Assembly: GCF_002101705.1 (NCBI RefSeq)
Contig: NZ_LQPC01000054.1
Location: 160,016 to 224,015, forward strand
DNA: 64,000 nucleotides
Source of the DNA: Mycolicibacterium iranicum
Lineage (GTDB): Bacteria; Actinomycetota; Actinomycetes; Mycobacteriales; Mycobacteriaceae
Direction: 5' to 3'
Shown: one piece after another, positions 7,996 through 17,239 of the stretch
How the letters are laid out: each line of letters begins with the position of its first letter
How positions within the stretch are numbered: the stretch's first letter is position 1
Program-made: the position numbers and the translations under genes
The notes under the pieces: model-generated
The model's input: only the letters and a program-made list of their open reading frames with translations
The model's database searches: none
Told to the model about the DNA's origin: nothing

Positions 7996-9003
7996 ATGCG
8001 GGCGTGGCAGGTGCGCAGGCCAGGCGCGATGTCGACGTCCCCGCTGACCCTCGCCACCGTGCCGGTTCCGGAACCCGGCCCCGGCGAACTGTTGGTGGCG
8101 GTGCGCGCCTGCGGGGTGTGTCGTACCGACCTGCACGTCACCGAAGGCGACCTCCCCGTACACCGGCCCAATGTCACGCCGGGGCACGAGGTGGTCGGCG
8201 AGGTCGTCGGGATCGGAGACGGCGTCACTGCGTTCGCGCCGGGGGAACGGGTCGGTGTGGCATGGCTACGCCACACCTGCGGGTCGTGCCGGTTCTGTTT
8301 GCGCGGCCAGGAGAACCTGTGCCCGGCATCCCTCTACACAGGTTGGGATGCCGATGGCGGCTACGCTGAATTCACTACGGTGCCAGCCGCTTTCGCGCTG
8401 CCACTGCCGACGGGATACGCCGACGAAGCGCTCGCGCCGCTGCTGTGCGCCGGCATCATCGGATACCGCGCGCTGCTGCGCGCCGACCTGCCCGAGAAGG
8501 GGCGACTGGGCATTTACGGCTTCGGCGGCAGCGCGCACCTGACCGCTCAGGTGGCCATCGCCCAGGGGGCCGAAGTACATGTCATGACGCGCGGACGGCA
8601 GGCTCGAGAACTGGCGCTGGACCTCGGTGCCGCGTCGGCGCAGGGCGCGACGGATATGCCGCCGGTTGCGCTCGATGCCGCGATCCTGTTCGCTCCGGTT
8701 GGCGAGCTCGTCCTGCCTGCGCTGGAGGCCCTCGATCGCGGCGGCACGCTATCGATCGCCGGGATCCACCTCAGTGACATCCCCGCTCTGAACTACCAGC
8801 GCCATCTCTTCCAAGAGCGGCAGGTGCGCTCGGTGACGTCGAACACCCGCGCCGACGCGCACGCGTTCCTCGACTTCGCGAGCCGTCACCGCCTGGAGGT
8901 CACCAGCCCCCAGTACCCCCTCGACCGTGCCGATGTCGCCCTTGCTGATCTGAGTGCAGGCCGGATCTCGGGAGCGGCCGTCTTGATCGTCCAGCCGTCC
9001 TAG
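7996..9003 (+). CDS. adhA: Zinc-dependent alcohol dehydrogenase
   Basis: Medium-chain NAD(P)-dependent zinc alcohol dehydrogenase, 335 residues. Catalytic zinc site: GVCRTDLH (about 37-44) and PGHEVVGE (about 60-67). Structural zinc lobe: four Cys in CGSCRFCLRGQENLC (about 95-109). The nucleotide-binding turn is GIYGFGGSAHL (about 171-181), the pattern of the AdhA subgroup rather than GxGxxG. ATG 7996 is 12 bases after the preceding stop and gives an N-terminus MRAWQVRRPG typical of the family; an in-frame ATG at 7624 would swallow the upstream gene. Position matches Rv1862. The physiological alcohol is unknown. Confidence 0.92.
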   Translation: MRAWQVRRPGAMSTSPLTLATVPVPEPGPGELLVAVRACGVCRTDLHVTEGDLPVHRPNVTPGHEVVGEVVGIGDGVTAFAPGERVGVAWLRHTCGSCRFCLRGQENLCPASLYTGWDADGGYAEFTTVPAAFALPLPTGYADEALAPLLCAGIIGYRALLRADLPEKGRLGIYGFGGSAHLTAQVAIAQGAEVHVMTRGRQARELALDLGAASAQGATDMPPVALDAAILFAPVGELVLPALEALDRGGTLSIAGIHLSDIPALNYQRHLFQERQVRSVTSNTRADAHAFLDFASRHRLEVTSPQYPLDRADVALADLSAGRISGAAVLIVQPS

Positions 9004-9019
9004 AGCGCGGCCCAGCGAG

Positions 9020-9781
9020 TCAGCTCAGATGCCACACCAGCGCGGCCGCCAGGGCGCCGAGCCCGTTGAGCGACCAGTGCAGGGCGATGGGCGCGATCAG
9101 ACTGCCACTGCGGCGGCGCAGCCAGGTGAAGACGAAACCCGCCGCGGCCGTGGCGATGACGGCCCCGACGACCCCGGCGACCATGCCGAACACCCCGCCG
9201 CCGAGGATCTCGGTGAACCCGACGTTGCTCGCCGTCAGCCCCAGGGACGTCGCGATGTGCCACAGCCCGAACAGCAGCGAGCCCGCGGCGGCCACGCCAC
9301 GCCAGCCCCAGGCTCGGTCCAGCGCTCCGTGCAGCACGCCGCGGAACGCCAGCTCTTCGGGGATCACGGTCTGCAGCGGGATGATGATCATCGATGCGAG
9401 TAGCGCGCCCGACAGCGTCGCATAGTTGTCGTTGAGGAACATGGGCCGCGTCCACGGCAGCAGGGCGCCGATCGCGACGACGGTGCCGACGACCGCGACG
9501 GCACCCAGCGCGTAGCCGGCTCCGGATCGCCAGTGCTCGCGGCCGAGGCCGAGTTCGGACCACCCGAGGCCCCGGGAACGGACCAGCATCAGCAGACCCA
9601 CCGCGGCCGCGGGAACGACGGCCACATTGGCCCACGGTGTCGTGAAGTGCGCGACCAGATTCGACAACGCCAGCACCACGACCACGATCGCAATGTCGAC
9701 GTAGATCCGGAAGTGGTGCAGCGCCGCCAACTGAGCGACCACGGGGTGGGCCTCTTCTGGCGCGGCGATGGCTTCAGACAT
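9020..9781 (-). CDS. CPBP-family intramembrane metalloprotease
   Basis: Polytopic membrane protein of 253 residues from the CAAX protease/bacteriocin-processing family (Abi, CPBP). Key motifs: PEELAFRGVLHGALDRAW (motif EExxxR, about 141-158), FGLWHIATS (second His motif, about 170-178) and HWSLNG (HxxxN, near the C-terminus). About seven hydrophobic segments are visible. Homologue of Rv1863c by position. In actinobacteria the substrate of these proteases is generally unknown. Its start is separated from the end of the phosphoketolase gene, on the same strand, by 37 bases that contain an inverted repeat. Confidence 0.9.
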   Translation of the reverse strand: MSEAIAAPEEAHPVVAQLAALHHFRIYVDIAIVVVVLALSNLVAHFTTPWANVAVVPAAAVGLLMLVRSRGLGWSELGLGREHWRSGAGYALGAVAVVGTVVAIGALLPWTRPMFLNDNYATLSGALLASMIIIPLQTVIPEELAFRGVLHGALDRAWGWRGVAAAGSLLFGLWHIATSLGLTASNVGFTEILGGGVFGMVAGVVGAVIATAAAGFVFTWLRRRSGSLIAPIALHWSLNGLGALAAALVWHLS

Positions 9782-9782
9782 A

Positions 9783-9815
9783 ACCGCACCAGGGTACCGG
9801 CTGATTCGGTGCGGT
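9783..9815 (-). terminator. Candidate terminator of the phosphoketolase gene
   Basis: ACCGCACC (9783-9790) is perfectly complementary to GGTGCGGT (9808-9815) with a 17-base loop, and lies just beyond the phosphoketolase stop codon, immediately before the CPBP start codon. It would separate the two co-directional genes or could act in the leader of the downstream gene. Confidence 0.4.
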
Positions 9816-9818
9816 CAG

Positions 9819-12335
9819 TTATTCGTTGTCGCCGCCGGTGGCCGAGGTGGAGTCCGCGGCCGACGTGCCGAAGCCGGACTCCCTGGCCGCGGGCCAGACC
9901 CAGTCCTTGACCTCGGGGATGTCGTCGCCGAATTCGCGGGTGTACTCGCGCGCCGCGATGCGCTTGTCGGACATCTGCTGCCGCAGCGTCGCACAGGTCG
10001 AGCCCAACGAGGGAACGCGGTCGATGACGTCCATGACCAGGTGGTAGCGGTCGAGATCGTTGAGCATCACCATGTCGAAGGGCGTGGTCGTGGTGCCCTC
10101 CTCCTTATAGCCGCGCACATGGAGGTTGTCGTGGCCGGCGCGCCGGTACGTGAGCCGGTGGATCAACCAGGGGTAGCCGTGGTAGGCGAAGATCACCGGT
10201 TTGTCGGTGGTGAAGATCATGTCGAAATCGCGGTCGGGCAGCCCGTGCGGATGCTCGGTGTCGTCCTGGAGACGCATCAGATCGACGACGTTGACGAACC
10301 GCACCTTGAGGTCGGGCAGGTGCTGGCGCAGGATGTCGGCGGCCGCCAGCGCCTCCAGCGTCGGGATGTCGCCCGCGGAGGCCAGGACCACGTCGGGATC
10401 TGTGCCGAGCACCTCCGAACCCGCCCACTCCCAGATGCCCAGCCCACGGGTGCAGTGGGCGACGGCCTGGTCCATCGTCAGGAAGTTCGGCGACGGCTGC
10501 TTGCCGGAGACGACCACGTTGACGTACTGGCGTGATCGCAGGCAGTGGTCGTAGGTCGACAGCAGAGTGTTGGCATCCGGCGGCAGGTAGACACGCACCA
10601 CCTTCGCGCTCTTGTTGACGACGTGGTCGATGAAGCCGGGATCCTGGTGGGAGAATCCGTTGTGGTCCTGTCGCCAGACATGGCTGGACAGAAGATAATT
10701 GAGGCTCGCGATGGGCCGCCGCCACGGGATGTGGTTGGTCACCTTGAGCCACTTCGCATGCTGGTTCAGCATCGAGTCGACGATGTGGATGAAGGCTTCG
10801 TAACAGTTGAAGAGCCCGTGCCGGCCCGTGAGCAGGTAGCCCTCCAACCAGCCCTGGCACTGATGCTCCGACAGCATCTCCACCACCCTGCCGACCCGCT
10901 CGAGGTGCTCGTCGACCTCGGGGCCGACGAATTCGGCGTTCCATTGTTTGCCGGTGGCGTCGTAGACGGCTTGTAGACGATTCGACGCGGTCTCGTCGGG
11001 CCCGAATATGCGGAAGTTGTCGGGGTTCAGCCGGATCACCTCGGTGAGCCATTGTCCGAGCACGCGCGTCGCTTCGGCGACGGTGGCGCCGGGGGCGGGC
11101 ACGTCGACGGCGAAGTCACGGAAGTCGGGCAAGCGTAGGTCCCTGAGCAACAGCCCACCGTTGGCGTGGGGGTTGTCGCTCATCCTCAGCTGCCCGTCGG
11201 GTGCCAGGTCGGCGATGTCGGAGCACAGCTTGCCGTCCTCGTCGAACAGTTCGCCGGGGCGGTAGGACGACAGCCAGTCGGCGAGGACCCCGAGGTGCTC
11301 GCTCGTGTCGCGCGCGCTCGCCAACGGCACCTGATGGGCGCGCCAGGAGCCGGTCGTCTTCTTCCCGTCGATGTAGTCCGGCCCAGTCCAGCCTTTCGGC
11401 GTACGGAAGACGATCATCGGCCACGCGGGCCGCGAATCGTCGGCCGCGGCGGCCCGGGTCTTGATGTCGGCGATCTCATCGAGGACGTCGTCGAGCAGCG
11501 TCGCGAACCGGCGGTGTGCGTCAACACGCGAGTCCTGGTCAGCGGATGGGTCGTCGGGAACCTCGAAAAAGTAGGGCTTGTGGCCGTACCCGACCATCAG
11601 CGCGTGCAGTTCCTCAGTCGGGATGCGGGCGAGCAGCGTCGGGTTGGCGATCTTGTAGCCGTTGAGGTGCAGGATCGGCAACACCACCCCGTCCTTGGCA
11701 GGGCTGACCAACTTGTTCGAGTGCCAGCTGGTCGCCAGTGGCCCGGTTTCGGCCTCGCCGTCGCCGACGACGGCCGCGACCAGCAGATCCGGATTGTCGA
11801 ATGCCGCACCGTAGGCGTGCGACAGTGCGTAGCCGAGCTCGCCGCCCTCGTGAATGGAACCGGGGGTTTCCGGCGCCACGTGGGACGGGATTCCGCCGGG
11901 GAACGAGAACTGCCGAAACAGGCGTCGGATGCCCTCGGTGTCCTGGGTGATGTCGGAGTAGATCTCGCTGTAGGTGCCGTCGAGGTAGGCGTTGGCGACG
12001 AGCCCTGGTCCGCCGTGACCGGGGCCGGTCAGGTAGATCGTCGACTGCTCGCGCTGTTTGATCGCCCGGTTGAGGTGGGCGTAGAGGAAGTTCAACCCCG
12101 GCGTGGTGCCCCAGTGGCCGAGCAGGCGCGGCTTGACGTCTTCCGGCGTCAAAGGAGTACGCAGCAACGGATTGTTGAGCAGATAGATCTGGCCCACGGA
12201 AAGGTAGTTGGCTGCCCGCCACCATCGATCGAGCTGCTCGATGCCCGCCTCGTCCAGCTCACGGCGGTCGACGGTCTTCCACGCGGTGGTCGGTGGGGCC
12301 TCGGCTGTGGTCGTGCTGGTCATCTCTCCATCCAA
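9819..12335 (-). CDS. xfp: Xylulose-5-phosphate/fructose-6-phosphate phosphoketolase
   Basis: Thiamine-diphosphate enzyme cleaving xylulose-5-P or fructose-6-P with phosphate into acetyl-phosphate plus glyceraldehyde-3-P or erythrose-4-P; cytoplasmic. 838 residues, the usual phosphoketolase length (about 790-840). Signatures: YLTGPGHGGPGLVANAYLDG (about 99-118), SFPGGIPSHVAPETPGSIHE (about 142-161), ELGYALSHAYGA and VVGDGEAETGP (about 189-199, ThDP-binding motif). The C-terminal half holds the usual RQDHNGFSHQDPGF and DVVLASAGDIPTLE elements. Start: ATG 12335 or the in-frame ATG 12323; Shine-Dalgarno evidence is poor for both. The gene stands alone without acetate kinase or phosphotransacetylase beside it. 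Divergent from the CoA-transferase gene across 61 bases. Confidence 0.95.
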   Translation of the reverse strand: MDGEMTSTTTAEAPPTTAWKTVDRRELDEAGIEQLDRWWRAANYLSVGQIYLLNNPLLRTPLTPEDVKPRLLGHWGTTPGLNFLYAHLNRAIKQREQSTIYLTGPGHGGPGLVANAYLDGTYSEIYSDITQDTEGIRRLFRQFSFPGGIPSHVAPETPGSIHEGGELGYALSHAYGAAFDNPDLLVAAVVGDGEAETGPLATSWHSNKLVSPAKDGVVLPILHLNGYKIANPTLLARIPTEELHALMVGYGHKPYFFEVPDDPSADQDSRVDAHRRFATLLDDVLDEIADIKTRAAAADDSRPAWPMIVFRTPKGWTGPDYIDGKKTTGSWRAHQVPLASARDTSEHLGVLADWLSSYRPGELFDEDGKLCSDIADLAPDGQLRMSDNPHANGGLLLRDLRLPDFRDFAVDVPAPGATVAEATRVLGQWLTEVIRLNPDNFRIFGPDETASNRLQAVYDATGKQWNAEFVGPEVDEHLERVGRVVEMLSEHQCQGWLEGYLLTGRHGLFNCYEAFIHIVDSMLNQHAKWLKVTNHIPWRRPIASLNYLLSSHVWRQDHNGFSHQDPGFIDHVVNKSAKVVRVYLPPDANTLLSTYDHCLRSRQYVNVVVSGKQPSPNFLTMDQAVAHCTRGLGIWEWAGSEVLGTDPDVVLASAGDIPTLEALAAADILRQHLPDLKVRFVNVVDLMRLQDDTEHPHGLPDRDFDMIFTTDKPVIFAYHGYPWLIHRLTYRRAGHDNLHVRGYKEEGTTTTPFDMVMLNDLDRYHLVMDVIDRVPSLGSTCATLRQQMSDKRIAAREYTREFGDDIPEVKDWVWPAARESGFGTSAADSTSATGGDNE

Positions 12336-12396
12336 CTCCGCTTCGGGGTGCGGTCAACTCGTACCCGATGGCGGGCACGTTAATCTTTCTCCCGTG

Positions 12397-14745
12397 ATGG
12401 CCGAGGGAGCGTTGCTGACGTCCCTGCGTGTACTGGATCTCTCGCCCGGTGAGGGCGATGCCGTGAGCCGGATACTGGCCGACCTGGGTGCCGACGTCCT
12501 GAAGATCGAACCGCCCGGTGGCTCCCCATCGCGCGCCAACAAGCCGACGGTCGCCGGGATCAGCATCCCGTTCGCCCTGGACAACGCGAACAAACGCTGC
12601 GCGCAGTTGGACCCGGCCGTGGCCGGCGATCGAGCGCGGCTTATCGAGCTGGCGGCGACCTGCGATGTCGTCGTGGATTCCGGAAACCCCGGTGGCGCAG
12701 CGCTGTTCGGCACGTCCTGCCAGGAGCTCGCGGCGATGTTCGACCACGTGGTCGTGCTGTCGGTCACCGATTTCGGGAGCGCGGGTCCGCGGGCATCGTG
12801 GCGCGCCACCGACGCCGTGCTGTACGCGCTGTCCTCGGCGCTCTCACGTACCGGCCCGACATCCGGCACCCCGGTACTGCCGCCCGACGGTGTGGCATCG
12901 GCGACGGCCGCCGTTCAGGCCGCATGGGCGGTTCTGGTCGCCTACTACGATCAATTACGCTGCGGCAAGGGCGATTTCATCGACTTCTCGCGGTACGAGG
13001 GGGTTGTGCAGGCGTTGGATCCGCCCTTCGGATCCGAAGGCCAGGCCGCCGTCGGGCTGAAACCACCCGCCGAACTGTGGCGGGGCAGGCCGCGCAACCA
13101 GCAAATCTACCCGATCTTCGAATGCCGAGACGGGCATGTGCGGATCTGCCTGCTGTCCCCTCGCCAGTGGCGGGGCATGTGGGGCTGGCTGGGAGAGCCC
13201 GCACAGTTCGCCGGGCCGGAGTTCGAGACCATCGCCGCGCGTTACGCGGCATCAAGAGAACTCAACGCCGCGATGGCCGAACTGTTCGCCCCGCAGGCCA
13301 TGGCCGATCTCGTCACGCAAGGTCAGACCCGGGGTGTGCCCGTCGCGGCCGTGCTGTCACCCGCTGAGGCATTGTCGGCCGACCATTTTCGCGAGGTGGG
13401 CGCGCTGCGGGACGAGGTCCTCGCGCCGGGCACCGCCATCACCATGCCTGTCGGACCTCTCACCATCGACGGCGTTCACCACGGATATCGGCAGGCACCG
13501 CCGGCCGCCGGTTCGGACGGGCCGGCGTGGCTCGACCGTCGATCCACCGAAACCGCTCCGCGCGAGGCGGTTTCATCCTCATCGCGTCCCTTCGCGGGTT
13601 TGCGGATTCTGGACCTCGGCGTCATCGTCGCCGGCGGTGAGCTCGGTAGGTTGTTCGCCGACCTCGGCGCCGAGGTCATCAAGATCGAAAGCCCGAACTA
13701 TCCGGATGGGCTCCGGCAGAGCCCGCCGGGCAAGAAGATCAGCAGATCCTGGGCGCTGACCCATCGCAACGAGGAAAGCCTCGGTATCGATTTGCGCCAT
13801 CCCGCGGGCGCCGAGCTGTTCTGCAGGCTCGTCGAGGGCGCCGATGCGGTGTTCGCCAACTTCAAGCCGGGCACGCTGGCCGCACTCGGCTTCTCCTACG
13901 ATCGGTTGCGCAACCTCAAACCCGGCATCGTCCTTGCCGAGAGCAGCGCATTCGGCGACCGCGGCCCGTGGAGCGCCCAGATGGGTTACGGCCCCCTTGT
14001 CCGGGCGTCCACCGGCGTCACGAGACTGTGGACATCACCGGACGCCGAACCGGGGACGTTCTACGATGCGACGACCATCTTCCCCGACCATGTCGTCGCG
14101 CGGCTGACCGCCATCGCTGCGCTGGCCGCCTTGATCCGCGGTAGGGGCGGACACGTGCACATCTCGCAGGCAGAGGCGGCCATCAATCAGCTCGCCGCCA
14201 CCTTTGTCGCCGAATCCGCCCGGGCCGCGGGTCATTCCGTCGATACCGGGGACACCGCACTCGACGGGGTGTTCCCGTGCTCGGGGGACGACGAGTGGTG
14301 CGTCATCTCGCTGCGGTCACCCTCCCACCACGCCGCGCTCGCCGCCCTGCTCGGACGGACGGAGCTGCCCACCTCGCGCGCCGAACTGAGAGCGACGGTG
14401 TCGGACTGGACCGCGACGCGGGACAAGCGCGCCGTCGCCGATGCGCTGCAACAGCTCGGCGTGCCGGCTGCGCCGATGTACCGCGCCGCCGATGTCGCCG
14501 CAGATGCCCAGGTCGTCTTCCGGAAGTTGTTCACCGACATGGTGCATCCGTTGCTCGACCGGCCGATTCCAGCCGAGACAGCGCCCGCCGCGTTCACACG
14601 CATTCCGCGCGCCGACCTTCGCCCAGCTCCGATGCCGGGCCAACACACCTACCAGATCTGCCGGCGAGTGCTCGGGTTGAGCGCCGAGCAGACCGGCGAT
14701 CTGATCCGTGATGGCGCCCTGTTCGCCTATGACGAGCACAATTAG
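12397..14745 (+). CDS. Two-domain CaiB/BaiF (class III) CoA-transferase
   Basis: A tandem fusion of two family III CoA-transferase domains, 782 residues. Domain 1 (about 5-370) begins with the LRVLDLSPGEGDAVSRILAD strand and ADVLKIEPPGG; domain 2 (about 400-782) begins FAGLRILDLGVIVAGGELGR and GAEVIKIESPNYPDG, with GIDLRHPAGAELF and AESSAFGDRGPWS as in formyl-CoA transferases. Domain 2 is closer to the classical sequence, so domain 1 may be partly structural. A GTG directly before the ATG (12394) is an alternative start. Matches Rv1866 in size and architecture. The thiolase gene follows after a 14-base gap with a TTAGGAGG ribosome site, suggesting a two-gene acyl-CoA operon; the substrate is unknown. 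Confidence 0.9.
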   Translation: MAEGALLTSLRVLDLSPGEGDAVSRILADLGADVLKIEPPGGSPSRANKPTVAGISIPFALDNANKRCAQLDPAVAGDRARLIELAATCDVVVDSGNPGGAALFGTSCQELAAMFDHVVVLSVTDFGSAGPRASWRATDAVLYALSSALSRTGPTSGTPVLPPDGVASATAAVQAAWAVLVAYYDQLRCGKGDFIDFSRYEGVVQALDPPFGSEGQAAVGLKPPAELWRGRPRNQQIYPIFECRDGHVRICLLSPRQWRGMWGWLGEPAQFAGPEFETIAARYAASRELNAAMAELFAPQAMADLVTQGQTRGVPVAAVLSPAEALSADHFREVGALRDEVLAPGTAITMPVGPLTIDGVHHGYRQAPPAAGSDGPAWLDRRSTETAPREAVSSSSRPFAGLRILDLGVIVAGGELGRLFADLGAEVIKIESPNYPDGLRQSPPGKKISRSWALTHRNEESLGIDLRHPAGAELFCRLVEGADAVFANFKPGTLAALGFSYDRLRNLKPGIVLAESSAFGDRGPWSAQMGYGPLVRASTGVTRLWTSPDAEPGTFYDATTIFPDHVVARLTAIAALAALIRGRGGHVHISQAEAAINQLAATFVAESARAAGHSVDTGDTALDGVFPCSGDDEWCVISLRSPSHHAALAALLGRTELPTSRAELRATVSDWTATRDKRAVADALQQLGVPAAPMYRAADVAADAQVVFRKLFTDMVHPLLDRPIPAETAPAAFTRIPRADLRPAPMPGQHTYQICRRVLGLSAEQTGDLIRDGALFAYDEHN

Positions 14746-14759
14746 GAGGCTCACCCGCA

Positions 14760-16235
14760 ATGCCCATCGACCCAAGAACACCGGTACTCGTCGGCTACGG
14801 CCAGGTGAATCAGCGCACCGAGGATCCCACGGTGGAACCTGTCGATCTGATGGTCTCCGCCGCGCGTGCCGCCGCCGATCCCCGTGTACTCGAGGCCATC
14901 GATGCCGTGCGCATCGTCAACCTGCTGTCGTGGCGGTATCGCGACCCCGGACTGCTCGTGGCGCAACAGATCCGGGCCACCAAAGCGGCCACCCGCTACA
15001 CCGGCATCGGCGGCAATGTGCCGCAAACCCTGGTGAATTTGGCCTGTCTGGACATCCAGCAGGGCCGTGCTGACGCCGTCCTCATCGCGGGCGCCGAGAC
15101 CTGGCGCACCCGAACCCGGATGCGGGCGCAGGGCAGAAAGCTGCAGGGGACACGTCAGGACGAATCGGTGCCGCTGGCAGCGGGTTCGGACGAAAACATG
15201 CCCATGGCGGGACCCGGTGACCTCAAGATCCACCTCGACCGGCCGGCATACGTGTACCCGATGTTCGAGCAGGCGGTGCGCATCGCCGCGGGCGAGTCAC
15301 CGGATGACCACCGCCGCCGCATCGGTGAACTGTGGGCACAATTCTCTGCCGTGGCGGCAGACAATCCGAATGCCTGGAGCCGGGAAAAGCTCACCGCCGA
15401 GCAGATCTGGCAGCCGTCGCCGAAGAACCGGATGATCAGCTGGCCCTACACCAAGCTGATGAACTCCAACAACATGGTCGATCAAGGCGCGGCGCTCATC
15501 CTGACATCGGTGGAGAAGGCGACGTACCTGCAGATCCCAAGAGAACGTTGGGTTTTCCCCTACGCCGGCGCCGACTCTCACGACACCTACGCCATCGGCG
15601 AGCGAGCCGAGTTCCACACGTCGCCGGCGATCCGCGTCGCAGGGAAGCGAGCGCTGGAGTTGGCGGGTGCCGACATCGACGACATGGACCTCGTCGACGT
15701 GTACTCGTGCTTCCCGTCGGCGGTGCAGGTGGCGGCCAACGAACTCGGCCTCCCGATCGGGGACCCGAACCGGCCGCTCACGGTCACCGGCGGACTGACA
15801 TTCGCAGGCGGACCGTGGAACAACTACGTCACGCACTCTATTGCGACGATGGCCGAGCACTTGACCTCTGAGCCCGGCCGGCGCGGTCTGATCACCGCCA
15901 ACGGCGGCTACCTCACCAAGCACAGCTTCGGGGTTTATGGCACCGAGCCGCCCAGCCACGAGTTCCGTTGGGAGGATGTGCAATCCGAGGTCGACCGGGA
16001 GCCGACGCGCACGGCAATCGTCGACTGGAGCGGCGTGGGGACCGTGGAGACATGGACGACGCCGGTCGACCGCGACGGGCAGCCGGAGAAGGCTTTCCTC
16101 GCGGTGCGCACCCCTGAGGACGCCCGCGTGCTCGCAGTCATCCCGGATCCTGACGGCGCGGCGGCGACGGTGCAGGACGACATCGCGGGGGCACGGGTCC
16201 GGGTGAACGACGACGGTACCGCCGCGCTGGTCTGA
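14760..16235 (+). CDS. Thiolase-family acetyl-CoA acetyltransferase-like protein
   Basis: 491-residue thiolase-like enzyme of the SCP-x/Rv1867 type. N-terminal PIDPRTPVLVGYGQVNQRTE, then NVPQTLVNLACLDIQQGRAD with the likely nucleophile Cys near residue 99, AVLIAGAETWRTR, and a C-terminal thiolase half with DMDLVDVYSCFPSAVQVAAN (about 305-324) and TANGGYLTKHSFGVYG (about 379-394), whose His is the expected base. A C-terminal OB-like extension (about 420-491) is typical of this subgroup. Preceded by a strong ribosome site overlapping the end of the CoA-transferase gene. Its stop codon abuts the stop of the convergent mdh gene. Exact acyl substrate cannot be read from sequence. Confidence 0.88.
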   Translation: MPIDPRTPVLVGYGQVNQRTEDPTVEPVDLMVSAARAAADPRVLEAIDAVRIVNLLSWRYRDPGLLVAQQIRATKAATRYTGIGGNVPQTLVNLACLDIQQGRADAVLIAGAETWRTRTRMRAQGRKLQGTRQDESVPLAAGSDENMPMAGPGDLKIHLDRPAYVYPMFEQAVRIAAGESPDDHRRRIGELWAQFSAVAADNPNAWSREKLTAEQIWQPSPKNRMISWPYTKLMNSNNMVDQGAALILTSVEKATYLQIPRERWVFPYAGADSHDTYAIGERAEFHTSPAIRVAGKRALELAGADIDDMDLVDVYSCFPSAVQVAANELGLPIGDPNRPLTVTGGLTFAGGPWNNYVTHSIATMAEHLTSEPGRRGLITANGGYLTKHSFGVYGTEPPSHEFRWEDVQSEVDREPTRTAIVDWSGVGTVETWTTPVDRDGQPEKAFLAVRTPEDARVLAVIPDPDGAAATVQDDIAGARVRVNDDGTAALV

Positions 16236-17225
16236 CTACAGCAAGCCCAGCGCAGCGACTGCTGCTCGCTCGGAGCGCAGTTCGTCGACCGATGCGTCGA
16301 TGCGGGCGCGTGAGAACGGGTTGATGTCGAGGCCTTCGACGATCTCCCAGCGGCCACCGACCGAGCGACAGGGGAACGAACAGACGAGACCCTCCTCGAT
16401 GCCATAGACACCGGGCGAGGGCAGCGCCACCGAGGTCCACTCACCGTCGGGTGTCCCGTGCACCCAGTCGTCGATGTGGTCGATCGCGCCGTTGGCGGCA
16501 GACGCGGCGGAGCTGGCGCCCCGCGCCTCGATGATCGCCGTGCCTCTTCGGGCCACGGTCGGAATGAAATCATCAGTGAGCCAACGGGTGTCGGCGGCGT
16601 AGTCGGCACCGGCGCGCCCACCGACGACGGAGTGGAAGATGTCGGGATACTGCGTCGGGGAATGGTTGCCCCAGATGATGATCTTGCTGATCTCGGTGAC
16701 CGGCACCTTCGCATGCCGCGACATCGCCGAGACGGCACGGTTGTGGTCGAGGCGAGTCAGCGCGGTGAAGCGGTCGCCGGGGATGTCTGGGGCGTGCGCC
16801 GAGGCGACGAGCGCGTTGGTGTTGGCGGGGTTTCCGACGACGAGCACCCGCACGTCCTCGCTCGCACCTGCGTTGAGCGCCTTGCCCGCCGCCGCGAAGA
16901 TGGTCGCGTTGGCGCTGAGAAGATCGGCGCGTTCCATGCCTTTCGTGCGCGGCTTGGCGCCGATCAACAACGCGACGTCGACGCCGTCGAACGCCCGCAC
17001 CGGGTCGTCGTAGATCTCGGTGTTCGCCAGTAGGGGGAATGCGCCGTCGTCGAGTTCCATCACGACGCCTTCGGCGGCGCGTACGGCATCGGGCAGTTCC
17101 ACAAGTCGCAGATTCACCGTGGTATCCCGGCCGAGCATTGCCCCTGCCGCGATGCGGAACAGCGCAGCGTACCCGATCTGGCCTGCGGCTCCGGTGACAG
17201 CGACGGTGACAGGGGTGGAGGTCAT
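16236..17225 (-). CDS. mdh: Malate dehydrogenase
   Basis: NAD-dependent malate:oxaloacetate oxidoreductase of the citric acid cycle, 329 residues, cytoplasmic. VTGAAGQIGYAALFRIAAG (about 10-28) is the dinucleotide-binding loop; substrate Arg residues lie in IGAKPRTKGMERADLL (about 94-109); TRLDHNRA holds the Asp of the catalytic pair and IIWGNHSPTQYPD (about 186-198) the catalytic His. The cytoplasmic-MDH-like subgroup without a lactate-specific Gln is clear. It converges with the thiolase gene with directly abutting stop codons and no terminator space between. It stands alone from other TCA genes. Confidence 0.96.
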   Translation of the reverse strand: MTSTPVTVAVTGAAGQIGYAALFRIAAGAMLGRDTTVNLRLVELPDAVRAAEGVVMELDDGAFPLLANTEIYDDPVRAFDGVDVALLIGAKPRTKGMERADLLSANATIFAAAGKALNAGASEDVRVLVVGNPANTNALVASAHAPDIPGDRFTALTRLDHNRAVSAMSRHAKVPVTEISKIIIWGNHSPTQYPDIFHSVVGGRAGADYAADTRWLTDDFIPTVARRGTAIIEARGASSAASAANGAIDHIDDWVHGTPDGEWTSVALPSPGVYGIEEGLVCSFPCRSVGGRWEIVEGLDINPFSRARIDASVDELRSERAAVAALGLL

Positions 17226-17239
17226 GGCGCCAACCCTAG

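Noticed and set aside
11166..12383. 405-codon plus-strand frame opposite the phosphoketolase
   Set aside because: Antisense shadow; motifs of phosphoketolase on the other strand are unambiguous.
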